Positions 1 to 6,810 of a stretch of DNA of 6,933 nt are shown in pieces. The stretch spans positions 1 through 6,933 of the forward strand of contig CALGCW010000088.1 of assembly GCA_937884385.1 (NCBI GenBank). The letters run 5' to 3'. Numbering within the stretch: position 1 is the stretch's first letter; every line of letters begins with the position of its first letter. Source of the DNA: an uncultured Clostridia bacterium (lineage in GTDB: Bacteria > Bacillota > Clostridia > Oscillospirales > CAG-272). The notes under the pieces were generated by a model. It did no database searches. It was not told the DNA's origin and was given only the letters and a program-made list of their open reading frames with translations. The translations under genes were made by a program, and so were the position numbers.

Positions 1-1371
1 CTTGAGATCAACTGTTTCACCAACGAGGGCTGAAAGGTCACCATCCTTAGCGATGCCGCTGTGGGATGCGGGAACGAAAACTACTGTGGAGTCTACCTGA
101 ACGGAAAGACCGCCGTTAACTACTTTAAGTACCTTACCGGAAACGACCTCGCCACTCTCCTTAAGAGCAACGATGTTCTTCCAGTTTCTGTCGGAGTCAG
201 TGCGCTTCTTGGAAAGCTCTGCAACGCCTTCAATATCGCTTACACGGATAACGAATGCTTCAACAGCGTCGCCGATGTTGAACATCTGTGTAAGGTGCGC
301 GGATGCATCATCTGTAATCTGCTCGGCTTTGATAATGCCTGTAACTTTTGCGCCGAGGTCGAGCTGAAGCTCTGCATCGGTAACGTGTGTTACGTATCCG
401 GTTACTGTATCTCCTGTATTTAAAGTTTTAAGTGATTGTTCGAGCAATTCTGCAAAATTTTCATTCATTTCGCTCATGATTAAAAATACCTCCTCGATAT
501 CGCGCTTTGGCGTCGATGCTCCTGCCACGATACCTATTTTTTTATTTGTCGGAAATTTTCCGTCAAGCTCCTCTGCGTTTTCAACCCAGACAGTCTCGGC
601 GCACGCGCCGCTACAAATTTTATGTAATTTCGCCGTGTTTGAGCTCTCTTTTCCGCCAACTACGACCATAAAATCGCAATTTTCGGCAAGGCTTTTCGCT
701 TCATTCTGACGAATTTCCGTAACACTACATATTGTATCAAAAATTTTTGAATTTGTACAGTACTTTTTTGTAATTTTTAAACTTTTTTCCCACTCCGCCA
801 AATTTTGGGTCGTTTGAGCCGCCAAAATCAGCGTTTTTTTGTGCATTTTTGATAAAGACCCATTTCGGAACGATTCTTCAAGTGCATCGGCGCTCTCAAA
901 AACCGCTTTCTCGCCTTCGGCGTAGCTCATTATCCCCACAACCTCGGGATGAGTCGGCGTGCCAAGCAAAGCAAAAAAGCTTTCGGGCGTACTGTTCTCC
1001 TTCGCTATCCTGTGTATCTTTTTTACAAACGGGCAAGTCATATCCGCATAGTCAAAAAATGCGTTATCCTCCTTACAGCTTGCAAGCAGCTTTTCCGTCT
1101 CTGCGCTGATTCCGTGTGCCCTGATAAAAACCGTGACCGGTGAATCTTCACTTGCACTGTCGCAAACATCACCGATCTCACTCTCGTCAAGCGAGCGAAC
1201 ACCGTTTTTTTCAAGCCACTCGATATAGCCGGTATTGTGAATAAGATGTCCGAGTGTGAAGATCCTCTCTCCGTCTTTTTTTTCCTTTATGCGCTTCTCT
1301 ACCGCGTCGGTCGCACGCGCAACACCGAAGCAGAAGCCCGCGTGCTCTGCTACCGTTATCTTATTTGACAT
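1..1371 (-). CDS. ispH: IspH-ribosomal protein S1 fusion (3' end beyond window)
   Basis: Residues 1-298 are 4-hydroxy-3-methylbut-2-enyl diphosphate reductase, the [4Fe-4S] enzyme that makes IPP and DMAPP in the last MEP-pathway step. All three cluster cysteines are present: C14 (AGFCFGV), C113 (MTCPFV) and C215 (DTICSVT). Also visible are H45 (GHLIHN), H86 (RAHG), HPEV at 141-144, AAQTT at 185-189, GGKESSNT at 239-246 and GAST at 284-287. The frame continues without a stop into ribosomal protein S1 from M299. A first S1 domain starts near residue 320 (GDTVTGYV) and a second near 407 (GEVVSGKV, later VFVPASH). The protein is cut at residue 457 by the window edge. The start is fixed by an in-frame TAA at 1375-1377 and the usual IspH N-terminus. 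No good Shine-Dalgarno site precedes it, which suggests coupling to plsC. This fusion is known in Clostridia. The S1 half should bind mRNA at the 30S subunit. Confidence 0.95.
   Translation of the reverse strand, partial: MSNKITVAEHAGFCFGVARATDAVEKRIKEKKDGERIFTLGHLIHNTGYIEWLEKNGVRSLDESEIGDVCDSASEDSPVTVFIRAHGISAETEKLLASCKEDNAFFDYADMTCPFVKKIHRIAKENSTPESFFALLGTPTHPEVVGIMSYAEGEKAVFESADALEESFRNGSLSKMHKKTLILAAQTTQNLAEWEKSLKITKKYCTNSKIFDTICSVTEIRQNEAKSLAENCDFMVVVGGKESSNTAKLHKICSGACAETVWVENAEELDGKFPTNKKIGIVAGASTPKRDIEEVFLIMSEMNENFAELLEQSLKTLNTGDTVTGYVTHVTDAELQLDLGAKVTGIIKAEQITDDASAHLTQMFNIGDAVEAFVIRVSDIEGVAELSKKRTDSDRNWKNIVALKESGEVVSGKVLKVVNGGLSVQVDSTVVFVPASHSGIAKDGDLSALVGETVDLK
475..494 (-). promoter_or_regulatory. 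Internal Shine-Dalgarno and ATG for free S1
   Basis: AGGAGGT at 494-488 is a full match to the anti-Shine-Dalgarno core. It lies 10 nt before the in-frame ATG at 477-475, where the S1 half begins (MSEMNENF). The bases also encode the end of IspH (I-E-E-V). This could let ribosomes start inside the fusion gene and make separate S1. The site and spacing are seen directly; its use is inferred. Confidence 0.5.
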
Positions 1372-1540
1372 CTTTTATGTCCGTTTCGGTCCAAAGCTTG
1401 CAAACGTCCGCCCAAATGCGGTCTGCAACCTTCTGGTGTCCTTCGCTTCCCTTGTTGGTTTCAAAATCATATTCCTCGTTTTTAACGAGCTCACCTATTA
1501 TAAGATAATTCTTTCTGAACATTTGTGTCTTACCCGACTT
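1361..1540 (-). pseudogene. plsC: Stranded C-terminal part of plsC after the TGA
   Basis: In the plsC frame, 59 sense codons follow the TGA and end at TAA (1361-1363). The translation runs K-S-G-K-T-Q-M-F-R-K, then YLIIGELV near where PlsC proteins have an IGxPI-like strand, and finishes with an amphipathic helix (GHQKVADRIWADVCKLW). This looks like a normal PlsC C-terminus. Read through, plsC would have 223 codons including the TGA, which suits the family, and its TAA would overlap the ispH start by 11 nt. No separate start with a good ribosome site was found, so it is not called as a gene of its own. Confidence 0.7.
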
Positions 1541-2029
1541 TCACTTAATCGCAACAGGCAAAACGTCGGCTCCGCTTCTTGCGGCGATAAGACCGACACC
1601 GTTCTTAACGGTGGTGGTAGAGGGATCAATGCCCGGCTTTCTGGTTCCCTGAGGGAAGATACCTACACAATCCTTATCCTTGAGAAGATTTATCGTATTG
1701 CGAAGAGCCGTGATATCGCTGCTCTTCCTGTCAACAGGATAACATCCGATCGCTTTAAGGAATGCTCCCACAACGGGAACCTTAAACAACTCTTTTTTAG
1801 ACATAAAGCGGATCTGATTGTGCATACAGGCACAAATGATCACACCGTCAGCCGCACCCGTATGATTACAAGCAACGATAAAGTGGTTATCAAGCGGCTC
1901 GTTCGACGCGTTGATGACTCTCACTCTGTAGAGCCTGCGTGCCGCACCTGCAAGCAACCAATAAAAGAATTTATATGCTTTTTTCTCTTTTTCGAAGCTC
2001 TGTTCGTTCGTTTTCTTATTTTCGCTCAT
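1541..2029 (-). CDS. plsC: PlsC-type 1-acylglycerol-3-phosphate acyltransferase, truncated by in-frame TGA
   Basis: This is a membrane-associated lysophosphatidic acid acyltransferase-family protein, expected to acylate the sn-2 position to give phosphatidic acid. The four family blocks are visible in 162 residues: the catalytic HX4D (H56 to D61 in NHTGAAD), the substrate block from about residue 75 to 101 (FMSKKELF to CYPVDR), FPQGTR at 125-130 (Q where many members have E), and VLPVAI at 156-161. A hydrophobic stretch lies near residues 21-30. The start has GAGGT six nt upstream, inside cmk, and overlaps the cmk end by 14 nt. The protein stops just after block IV, about 60 residues shorter than expected. 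The missing C-terminus is readable in the same frame beyond the TGA. All catalytic motifs survive, so it may keep activity, or the stop may be a mutation or sequence error. Acyl specificity cannot be told. Confidence 0.85.
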   Translation of the reverse strand: MSENKKTNEQSFEKEKKAYKFFYWLLAGAARRLYRVRVINASNEPLDNHFIVACNHTGAADGVIICACMHNQIRFMSKKELFKVPVVGAFLKAIGCYPVDRKSSDITALRNTINLLKDKDCVGIFPQGTRKPGIDPSTTTVKNGVGLIAARSGADVLPVAIK

Positions 2030-2678
2030 TTACTAACCTCACGATTATCTCAAGACATTCTTCCACAGTCAGAACCGAGTTGTCTAAAACCATTGCATCC
2101 GCCGCGGGAACTGCGGGGGCGATATCTCTGCCCCTGTCGTGCTTATCGCGCTCAATCATATCCGAAAGAACTTCCTCAAAGCTGACCTGCACTCCCTTGG
2201 AAAGAAGCTCCTCCGTCCTTCTTTTGGCACGGCACTCATCGCTTGCGGTAAGAAAGATCTTCACGTCTGCATCAGGGATGATGACAGTACCTATATCTCT
2301 TCCGTCCATAACCACGCTGTTTTCTCTCGCGAGATTTTTTTGCATATCAAGAAGAAACGCGCGAACTACGGGAAGCGCAGATACCGCAGAAGCATACATC
2401 GACATCTCAGGCTTTCTGATCTTATCGCCAAGATCCTCTCCGTTGAGAATGACTCTTTGTGCGCCGTCAACGTATTTAAGCTCAATATTTATTTTTGGCA
2501 AAAGTGCCCCAACCTCGTCTGCATCGTGGGGGTCCTTTCCGTTCTGATAAACGAAGTATCCCACGGTCCTGTAAAGCGCACCCGTGTCAACGTATACAAT
2601 TCCAAGCGTGCGAGCGACCGCCTTAGCAAGCGTGCTTTTACCCGAACCGCTTGGTCCGTCAATAGCAATTCTTATCAT
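2016..2678 (-). CDS. cmk: Cytidylate kinase
   Basis: This cytoplasmic kinase transfers phosphate from ATP to CMP or dCMP, giving CDP or dCDP for RNA, DNA and CDP-diacylglycerol synthesis. The 220-residue length matches the short bacterial form. The P-loop GPSGSGKS is at residues 8-15 and DTGALYR, a substrate-site motif, at 31-37. GRDIGT is at 126-131, the Arg-rich lid (AKRRTEEL) near 151-158, and RDKHDRGRDIAP at 177-188. The start ATG has GAAGGGAA upstream at a slightly long spacing. It lies 52 nt after the flavoprotein gene with no clear promoter or terminator between them, so it is probably in the same transcript. Its end overlaps plsC by 14 nt, which suggests translational coupling. I see no missing residues. 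Confidence 0.97.
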   Translation of the reverse strand: MIRIAIDGPSGSGKSTLAKAVARTLGIVYVDTGALYRTVGYFVYQNGKDPHDADEVGALLPKINIELKYVDGAQRVILNGEDLGDKIRKPEMSMYASAVSALPVVRAFLLDMQKNLARENSVVMDGRDIGTVIIPDADVKIFLTASDECRAKRRTEELLSKGVQVSFEEVLSDMIERDKHDRGRDIAPAVPAADAMVLDNSVLTVEECLEIIVRLVNERK

Positions 2679-2730
2679 TTTTGAATATTCCCTTCAAAAG
2701 AGTTCATTTATATTGTTGTTTGGTCAAATT

Positions 2731-3990
2731 CTATTCAAAGCTTGCCCACGCGGCATTCTCGCCGGCAAGCGTCGCAGTTGAAAACGCTATCTGTAAATTA
2801 AAACCGCCCGTATAGGCATCAAGGTCAAGCACCTCTCCTGCAAAATACAACCCCGAAACGAGCCTAGACTCCATAGTTTTAGGACTTACCTCACTAACGC
2901 TCACACCGCCCTTTGTGATTATCGCCTCGTTGATGGGGCGAAATCCCATAAGCGGTATCTCAATGTTTTTCATAACACCAACAAGGCGTTCGCGCTCCTC
3001 CTTGGTAATTGAATTTACCTTTTTCCTCGGGTCGATACCAGAAAGGCCGACCACTGCGGATATCATCTTCTGAGGAAGAAGTGCGTCAAGCGAGTTGATA
3101 AAATCTCTGTTCTTAACCTCGGAAAAGTCAGAAAGTATCCTTTCGTCAAGCTTTTTTTCATCAAGCGCGGGTTTCATATCTATGCACGCAACGTATCTGC
3201 CGCTTTCAATATCCGAAAGATGCGCGCTTGCAGAGAGCACGACGGGTCCCGTAAGACCGAAGTGGGTAAACATCAGCTCCCCGAAATCCTCATATACCAC
3301 CTTGCCGCTTTGTCCGTCGCGAACCTTAAAGGCAACGTTCTTGAGCGAAAGACCTTGAAGATGTGCGCACAGCCTTCCTTTTGCCACAAGCGGCACAAGG
3401 GAAGGTCTTATGCTCTCTATTCTGTGACCGACGCTTTCGGCAAATCTGTATCCGTCCCCGGTAGAGCCTGTCGAAACATAGCTCGCTCCTCCCGTACAAA
3501 GGATCACGCTTTTGGCTCGGTATTGCTCTTTTCCCACATTTACGCCGACGGCTCTATTTCCCTCTGTGACTATGGACTCTACCCTTTGGTTGATAATTTT
3601 AACTCCCGAGTCACGGCACGCGCGCTCCATCGCAGAGACGATATCCTGCGCCTTATCCGAAACGGGAAATACTCTTTTTCCTCTTTCGACCTTCAGCGGC
3701 ACTCCGAGCTCCTCGAAGAATTCCTTGGTATCGGTGGTTGAAAAGCGGGAGATCGCGGCAAAAAGAAACTTGGAATTGGTCGCAACGTTGGCAAGGAACT
3801 CGCCACGGTCACAATCGTTTGTGACGTTGCATCTGCCCTTTCCCGTGATGCGGAGCTTTTTTCCAAGCCTTTCGTTTTTTTCAAATAGCAGAACGTCAGC
3901 TCCGGCTCTTGCGGCAACGCAAGCCGCCATCATTCCTGCCGCACCGCCGCCGATGACGATGACTCCGGCATCTTTTTTTGCTTCAATCAT
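2731..3990 (-). CDS. HI0933/YhiN-family FAD-dependent oxidoreductase
   Basis: This is a flavoprotein of the HI0933/YhiN (BaiN-like) family, sometimes labelled aminoacetone oxidase family; the true substrate is unknown to me. The N-terminus is a Rossmann dinucleotide fold with VIVIGGGAAG at about residues 10-19 and an acidic end of the second strand (LLFEK, 35-39). GKGRCNVTN at 50-58, RVFPVSDKAQD at 106-116, TGGASYVSTGSTGDG from 166 and FTHFGLTGP at 241-249 are family hallmarks. The C-terminal FAD block is GLYFAGEVLDLDAYTGGFNLQ from about 380. The length of 419 residues is normal. I favour the ATG at 3990, preceded by AAAGAG; an in-frame TTG at 4005 would add five residues. It is the first gene after the strong promoter at 4042-4070 and heads the operon with cmk, plsC and ispH-rpsA. 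A role linked to those genes is not evident. Confidence 0.92.
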   Translation of the reverse strand: MIEAKKDAGVIVIGGGAAGMMAACVAARAGADVLLFEKNERLGKKLRITGKGRCNVTNDCDRGEFLANVATNSKFLFAAISRFSTTDTKEFFEELGVPLKVERGKRVFPVSDKAQDIVSAMERACRDSGVKIINQRVESIVTEGNRAVGVNVGKEQYRAKSVILCTGGASYVSTGSTGDGYRFAESVGHRIESIRPSLVPLVAKGRLCAHLQGLSLKNVAFKVRDGQSGKVVYEDFGELMFTHFGLTGPVVLSASAHLSDIESGRYVACIDMKPALDEKKLDERILSDFSEVKNRDFINSLDALLPQKMISAVVGLSGIDPRKKVNSITKEERERLVGVMKNIEIPLMGFRPINEAIITKGGVSVSEVSPKTMESRLVSGLYFAGEVLDLDAYTGGFNLQIAFSTATLAGENAAWASFE

Positions 3991-4041
3991 AATCTCTTTT
4001 ACCAATACCCATAATCCGCCATTTTATTTTTTATCATAAAT

Positions 4042-4070
4042 ATTATATATTTATTCTTCCGAAATGTCAA
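4042..4070 (-). promoter_or_regulatory. Consensus sigma-A promoter of the cmk-plsC-ispH operon
   Basis: On the minus strand, TTGACA (4070-4065) and TATAAT (4047-4042) are separated by exactly 17 nt, a perfect match to the vegetative promoter consensus. Transcription would start near 4035 and leave a leader of about 45 nt before the ATG at 3990. Such a strong core fits an operon ending in a ribosomal protein gene. I see no attenuator or riboswitch in the short leader. Confidence 0.85.
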
Positions 4071-4126
4071 GAGATTTTGCAAGATAATAATCCTCTTTTA
4101 TTATTCAACTTTTTTTGAGATATCTA

Positions 4127-4155
4127 TGGAAATGAGAATAAAAGTATGATATAAT
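4127..4155 (+). promoter_or_regulatory. Extended -10 promoter of the murE-type gene
   Basis: TATAAT at 4150-4155 is preceded by TGA at 4147-4149, giving an extended -10. TGGAAA at 4127-4132, a 4/6 match to the -35 consensus, lies 17 nt upstream. The start would be near 4162, leaving a leader of about 20 nt with GAGGT at 4174-4178 ahead of the ATG at 4183. It is divergent from the operon promoter, and the two -35 elements are 56 nt apart. Confidence 0.75.
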
Positions 4156-4182
4156 AAACAAAAAAGTATTTGTGAGGTAGAT

Positions 4183-5661
4183 ATGCTTCTTTCTTTTCTC
4201 TTTGAGCAAATCGAAAAAACCGAATACAAATGCGCCCGTCCCAACAGAGACGTGACGCACATCACGTCCAACTCGCGCCTTGTGACGGAAGGGTCGGTCT
4301 TTGTATGCATAAAGGGCTTTACTGTCGACGGACACAATTTTGCCGCCCAAGCTTATGAGCTCGGCTGCAGAGCCTTCGTCGCAAGCGCTCCCCTTTCTCT
4401 GCCGGACGATGCAGACGTTCTCATCACACCTGACACAAGACGTGCGCTCGCCCTTCTTTCCTGCAGGCTCTACGGCGAGCCCTCAAAATCAATGCACGTA
4501 ATCGGTATTACGGGAACCAAGGGAAAGACAACGACAGCCCTCATCATCAAGCAGCTTCTTGATATGTCGGGGATACCGACGGGCTATATAGGCTCAAACG
4601 GCATACTCTTTAAGGGCTGCAAGATCGAAACGCAAAACACTACCCCTGAAAGCAATATCATACAATACCACCTTAAGGAGATGAAGGATCGCGGAGTTGA
4701 GGCAGTGGTAATCGAGGTCTCCTCACAGGCGCTCTACCTTGACCGTGTCCTCGGAATAGACTTTGATGTTGAGATATTCACGAATCTCTCCCTTGATCAC
4801 GTTGGAAAAAACGAGCACGCAAGCTTTGAAGAGTATATGCTGGCAAAAAAGAAGCTTTTCGATCTTTATCCCGCAAATCTCGTCATTGCGAATGCGGATG
4901 ACCCCCATACTCCTGCGGTCCTGAAGGATTCAAGCAGCAAAAAGCTTTTCTTTTCAATAGATAATGCCTCCGATCTTCGCGCATCGGATATTGAGCTATA
5001 CAGAGATGAAAATATACTCGGCGTATCATTTTGTGCGAGCACAGGTGAGGATAAAATAAAGTATACGATCCCGATTCCCGGGGAATTCAACGTTCACAAC
5101 GCACTTGCGGCAATATCGGTAGCAAGGTATTTTGGAATCGATGCGAAAAGTATTGCCGATTCCCTTTCCAAGATAAGCATCAGCGGAAGATTTGAAACCA
5201 TAGTCAAAAAGGGCGGAGCCTGCTTCGTTATCGACTATGCGCATAACGGGGTGAGCCTTGCGTCTGCACTTAAGGCATTGCGTGCTTATGAGCCCACAAG
5301 ACTTATCTGCCTTTTCGGCTCTGTAGGCGGAAGAACGCAGATCCGACGCGCGCAGCTTGGAAAGGCAGCCTCAGAATTTGCTGATTTCTCGATACTCACC
5401 TCTGATAACCCCGATGCCGAAAACCCCATCGACATCATCAACGACATTGCCCTGCACTTTTCGGATCCCGATTCCTTCGTTTCGATCCCCGACAGACGCG
5501 AAGCCATAGAATATGCCGTTGATATGGCTTGCAGCGGTGATATAGTGCTTCTCGCAGGCAAGGGACACGAAAAATACCAAACGGTAAACGGAAATAAGCT
5601 CTACTTCTGCGAGCGCGAAATAATCGAAGATTGCATCAATAAGATCAAACTCTTTAAATAA
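4183..5661 (+). CDS. murE: MurE-type Mur ligase (UDP-MurNAc-tripeptide synthetase family)
   Basis: This is an ATP-dependent cytoplasmic Mur ligase that should add the third residue to UDP-MurNAc-L-Ala-D-Glu. The UDP-binding N-domain shows SNSR (29-32) and GFTVDGHNF (45-53). The ATPase domain has the P-loop GTKGKTT at 111-117, TTPES at 153-157, EVSSQAL at 178-184, DHVGKNEH at 205-212, the likely carbamylated lysine in AKKKLF (about K222) and NADDP at 237-241. The C-domain has GEFNVHN at 300-306, SGRFE at 334-338, DYAHN at 351-355, GSVGGR at 379-384, DNPD at 408-411 and GKGHE at 459-463. The 492-residue length is normal. It lacks the Arg of the DNPR motif typical of diaminopimelate enzymes, and SSQAL with DHVG..EH recall lysine-type streptococcal MurE, so the amino acid added is uncertain. 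It stands alone, outside a dcw cluster, with its own promoter and terminator, and could be a second MurE paralogue. Confidence 0.9.
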   Translation: MLLSFLFEQIEKTEYKCARPNRDVTHITSNSRLVTEGSVFVCIKGFTVDGHNFAAQAYELGCRAFVASAPLSLPDDADVLITPDTRRALALLSCRLYGEPSKSMHVIGITGTKGKTTTALIIKQLLDMSGIPTGYIGSNGILFKGCKIETQNTTPESNIIQYHLKEMKDRGVEAVVIEVSSQALYLDRVLGIDFDVEIFTNLSLDHVGKNEHASFEEYMLAKKKLFDLYPANLVIANADDPHTPAVLKDSSSKKLFFSIDNASDLRASDIELYRDENILGVSFCASTGEDKIKYTIPIPGEFNVHNALAAISVARYFGIDAKSIADSLSKISISGRFETIVKKGGACFVIDYAHNGVSLASALKALRAYEPTRLICLFGSVGGRTQIRRAQLGKAASEFADFSILTSDNPDAENPIDIINDIALHFSDPDSFVSIPDRREAIEYAVDMACSGDIVLLAGKGHEKYQTVNGNKLYFCEREIIEDCINKIKLFK

Positions 5662-5699
5662 ATACAAATTTCACAACAGCAATACGCAAAATAATAAAA

Positions 5700-5728
5700 A
5701 AAGCGAGTATGAAAACCATACTCGCTTT
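5700..5728. terminator. Bidirectional intrinsic terminator
   Basis: A 12-bp perfect stem (AAAGCGAGTATG at 5700-5711 with its complement at 5717-5728) closes a five-base loop. It is followed on the plus strand by a T-rich tract (5730-5736) and on the minus strand by TTTTTATTAT. It sits 38 nt after the murE-type stop and 12 nt after the YqhQ stop, between convergent genes, so it should end both transcripts. Confidence 0.93.
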
Positions 5729-5740
5729 ATTTTTTTAATT

Positions 5741-6685
5741 TCAAATGAGGTCGGAGCCGTCCTCGGGAATAACCTCGTTGACCGCTGCGATAGCGCATTC
5801 GATCATATCGTCCGTGGGCTCAAGAACCGTTATTCTCTGCATCCAGAGACCGGGCGCAGAAAGGATCTTAACGATCTTGCCGTCGTGTCTGCCCGCAAAT
5901 TTGATGAATTCATAGCCAAGGCCCATGGTCACGGGAAGAAGCAAGAGCTTAACAAGCGTTCTCACAAGTGTGGGAAGCTCGGGAGGGATGACCATACCCA
6001 CAAAAATGCTTACAAGGAGCATTACGATAAGGAAGCTCGTACCGCATCTTGGATGGAATCTTCCCTGCTTTCTGACGTTCTCAACGGTAAGCTCAAGTCC
6101 TGCCTCGTAGCAGAAAATTGTCTTATGCTCTGCTCCGTGGTATTGGAACGTACGCTTTATATCGTTCATTCTTGAAACGGCTGCCATATATCCGACGAGG
6201 ATCGCGATCTTGAATACACCTTCAAAAACGGATTTGAGGATCCTGCTTCCCGCAAACACAGGAATTATCTTTGAAAGGAGATCGTATATAAAGGTAGGAA
6301 GGAAGATGAAGAGTCCTACCGAAAGAAGAACTCCCAGCACCATTGCAACTACGCCGACCACAGCCATCGTTCCCTTGCTTTCTTCCTTTTCGGTCTCGTC
6401 CTCAAAGCCCGCGATCTCCGCGCTCTTCATAAGGGATTTATAGCCGCTGATCATCGTAGATACGAAATTGAACACACCGCGAATTACGGGTGTTTTTCTG
6501 AACGTATCGATGACTGTTTTCTTCTTGTTTGCGGGCTCGTTTTCCCACTTTTCGAGAACTATCTCTCCTTGCGTATTTCTCACCGCCATTGCGCTGAGCT
6601 TTGGCCCGCGCATCATAATACCCTCAATAAGTGCCTGACCGCCTATCGAGGTCTTTCTTGCTCTGCAAGCTTTGTTTTCTGACAT
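5741..6685 (-). CDS. yqhQ: YqhQ/DUF1385 family membrane protein
   Basis: This is a multi-pass membrane protein of the DUF1385 (YqhQ) family, described as a predicted metal-dependent enzyme; its biochemical role is not known to me. The family opening IGGQALIEGIMMRGP spans residues 14-28. Hydrophobic segments appear near 108-133, 152-171, 215-233 and 240-260. Conserved polar motifs YHGAEHK (182-188) and RFHPRCGTSF (209-218), rich in His, Glu and Cys, lie just before the third segment and are the likely metal or active site. I chose the ATG at 6685 because GGAG lies seven nt upstream; an in-frame ATG at 6748 would add 21 residues across the predicted promoter and has no family support. The product is 314 residues. 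It appears monocistronic, with a terminator right after its TGA. Confidence 0.92.
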   Translation of the reverse strand: MSENKACRARKTSIGGQALIEGIMMRGPKLSAMAVRNTQGEIVLEKWENEPANKKKTVIDTFRKTPVIRGVFNFVSTMISGYKSLMKSAEIAGFEDETEKEESKGTMAVVGVVAMVLGVLLSVGLFIFLPTFIYDLLSKIIPVFAGSRILKSVFEGVFKIAILVGYMAAVSRMNDIKRTFQYHGAEHKTIFCYEAGLELTVENVRKQGRFHPRCGTSFLIVMLLVSIFVGMVIPPELPTLVRTLVKLLLLPVTMGLGYEFIKFAGRHDGKIVKILSAPGLWMQRITVLEPTDDMIECAIAAVNEVIPEDGSDLI

Positions 6686-6701
6686 ATTTATTCTCCATTC
6701 C

Positions 6702-6715
6702 GCCACCCTTGTGGC
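6702..6715 (-). other. Small hairpin in the yqhQ leader
   Basis: GCCAC and GTGGC form a 5-bp GC-rich stem around a 4-nt loop. It ends 5 nt before the GGAG ribosome site of yqhQ and lies within the predicted leader. It could slow ribosome access, but the stem is short and may be chance. Confidence 0.35.
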
Positions 6716-6739
6716 AAGATGATATTTCAATAGATTATT

Positions 6740-6768
6740 ATAATACAAATATATGAACGTTTTGTGAA
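6740..6768 (-). promoter_or_regulatory. Predicted sigma-A promoter of yqhQ
   Basis: On the minus strand, TTCACA (6768-6763, 5/6 to consensus) and TATTAT (6745-6740, 5/6) have a 17-nt spacer. A TATAAT sits three bases further on as an alternative -10 with a 20-nt spacer. The start would be near 6733, giving a leader of about 48 nt. Confidence 0.65.
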
Positions 6769-6810
6769 TAAAATTGCGGTTTTATCCTTCAAATTTTGAT
6801 TTAGCGGGGA

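Noticed and set aside
1541..1543. Selenocysteine or genome-wide TGA recoding at the plsC TGA
   Set aside because: No obvious hairpin follows the TGA, the site is not catalytic, neighbouring Trp codons are TGG, and yqhQ appears to end at a TGA just before a terminator.
1256..2185. 309-codon open frame on the plus strand
   Set aside because: It lies antisense to ispH, plsC and cmk, which have clear family motifs. Its translation shows no motif I recognise, and it has no promoter or ribosome site I can support.
2679..2730. Possible promoter before cmk (TTGACC and TATAAA)
   Set aside because: The two boxes are only about nine nt apart, too close to work together.
3220..3741. 173-codon open frame on the plus strand
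   Set aside because: It is a shadow of the HI0933-family gene on the minus strand, with no recognisable protein content.
3983..4012. Nine-codon leader ORF (ATG at 4012-4010) whose stop overlaps the flavoprotein start
   Set aside because: The only ribosome-like site, GGCGG, is just three nt from the ATG, and the peptide has no runs of a regulatory amino acid. Chance is the simpler explanation.
6686..6748. Longer N-terminus for yqhQ from an ATG at 6748
   Set aside because: The added 21 residues cover the predicted -10 element and leader hairpin and precede the usual family start. The ATG at 6685 has a well-placed GGAG.
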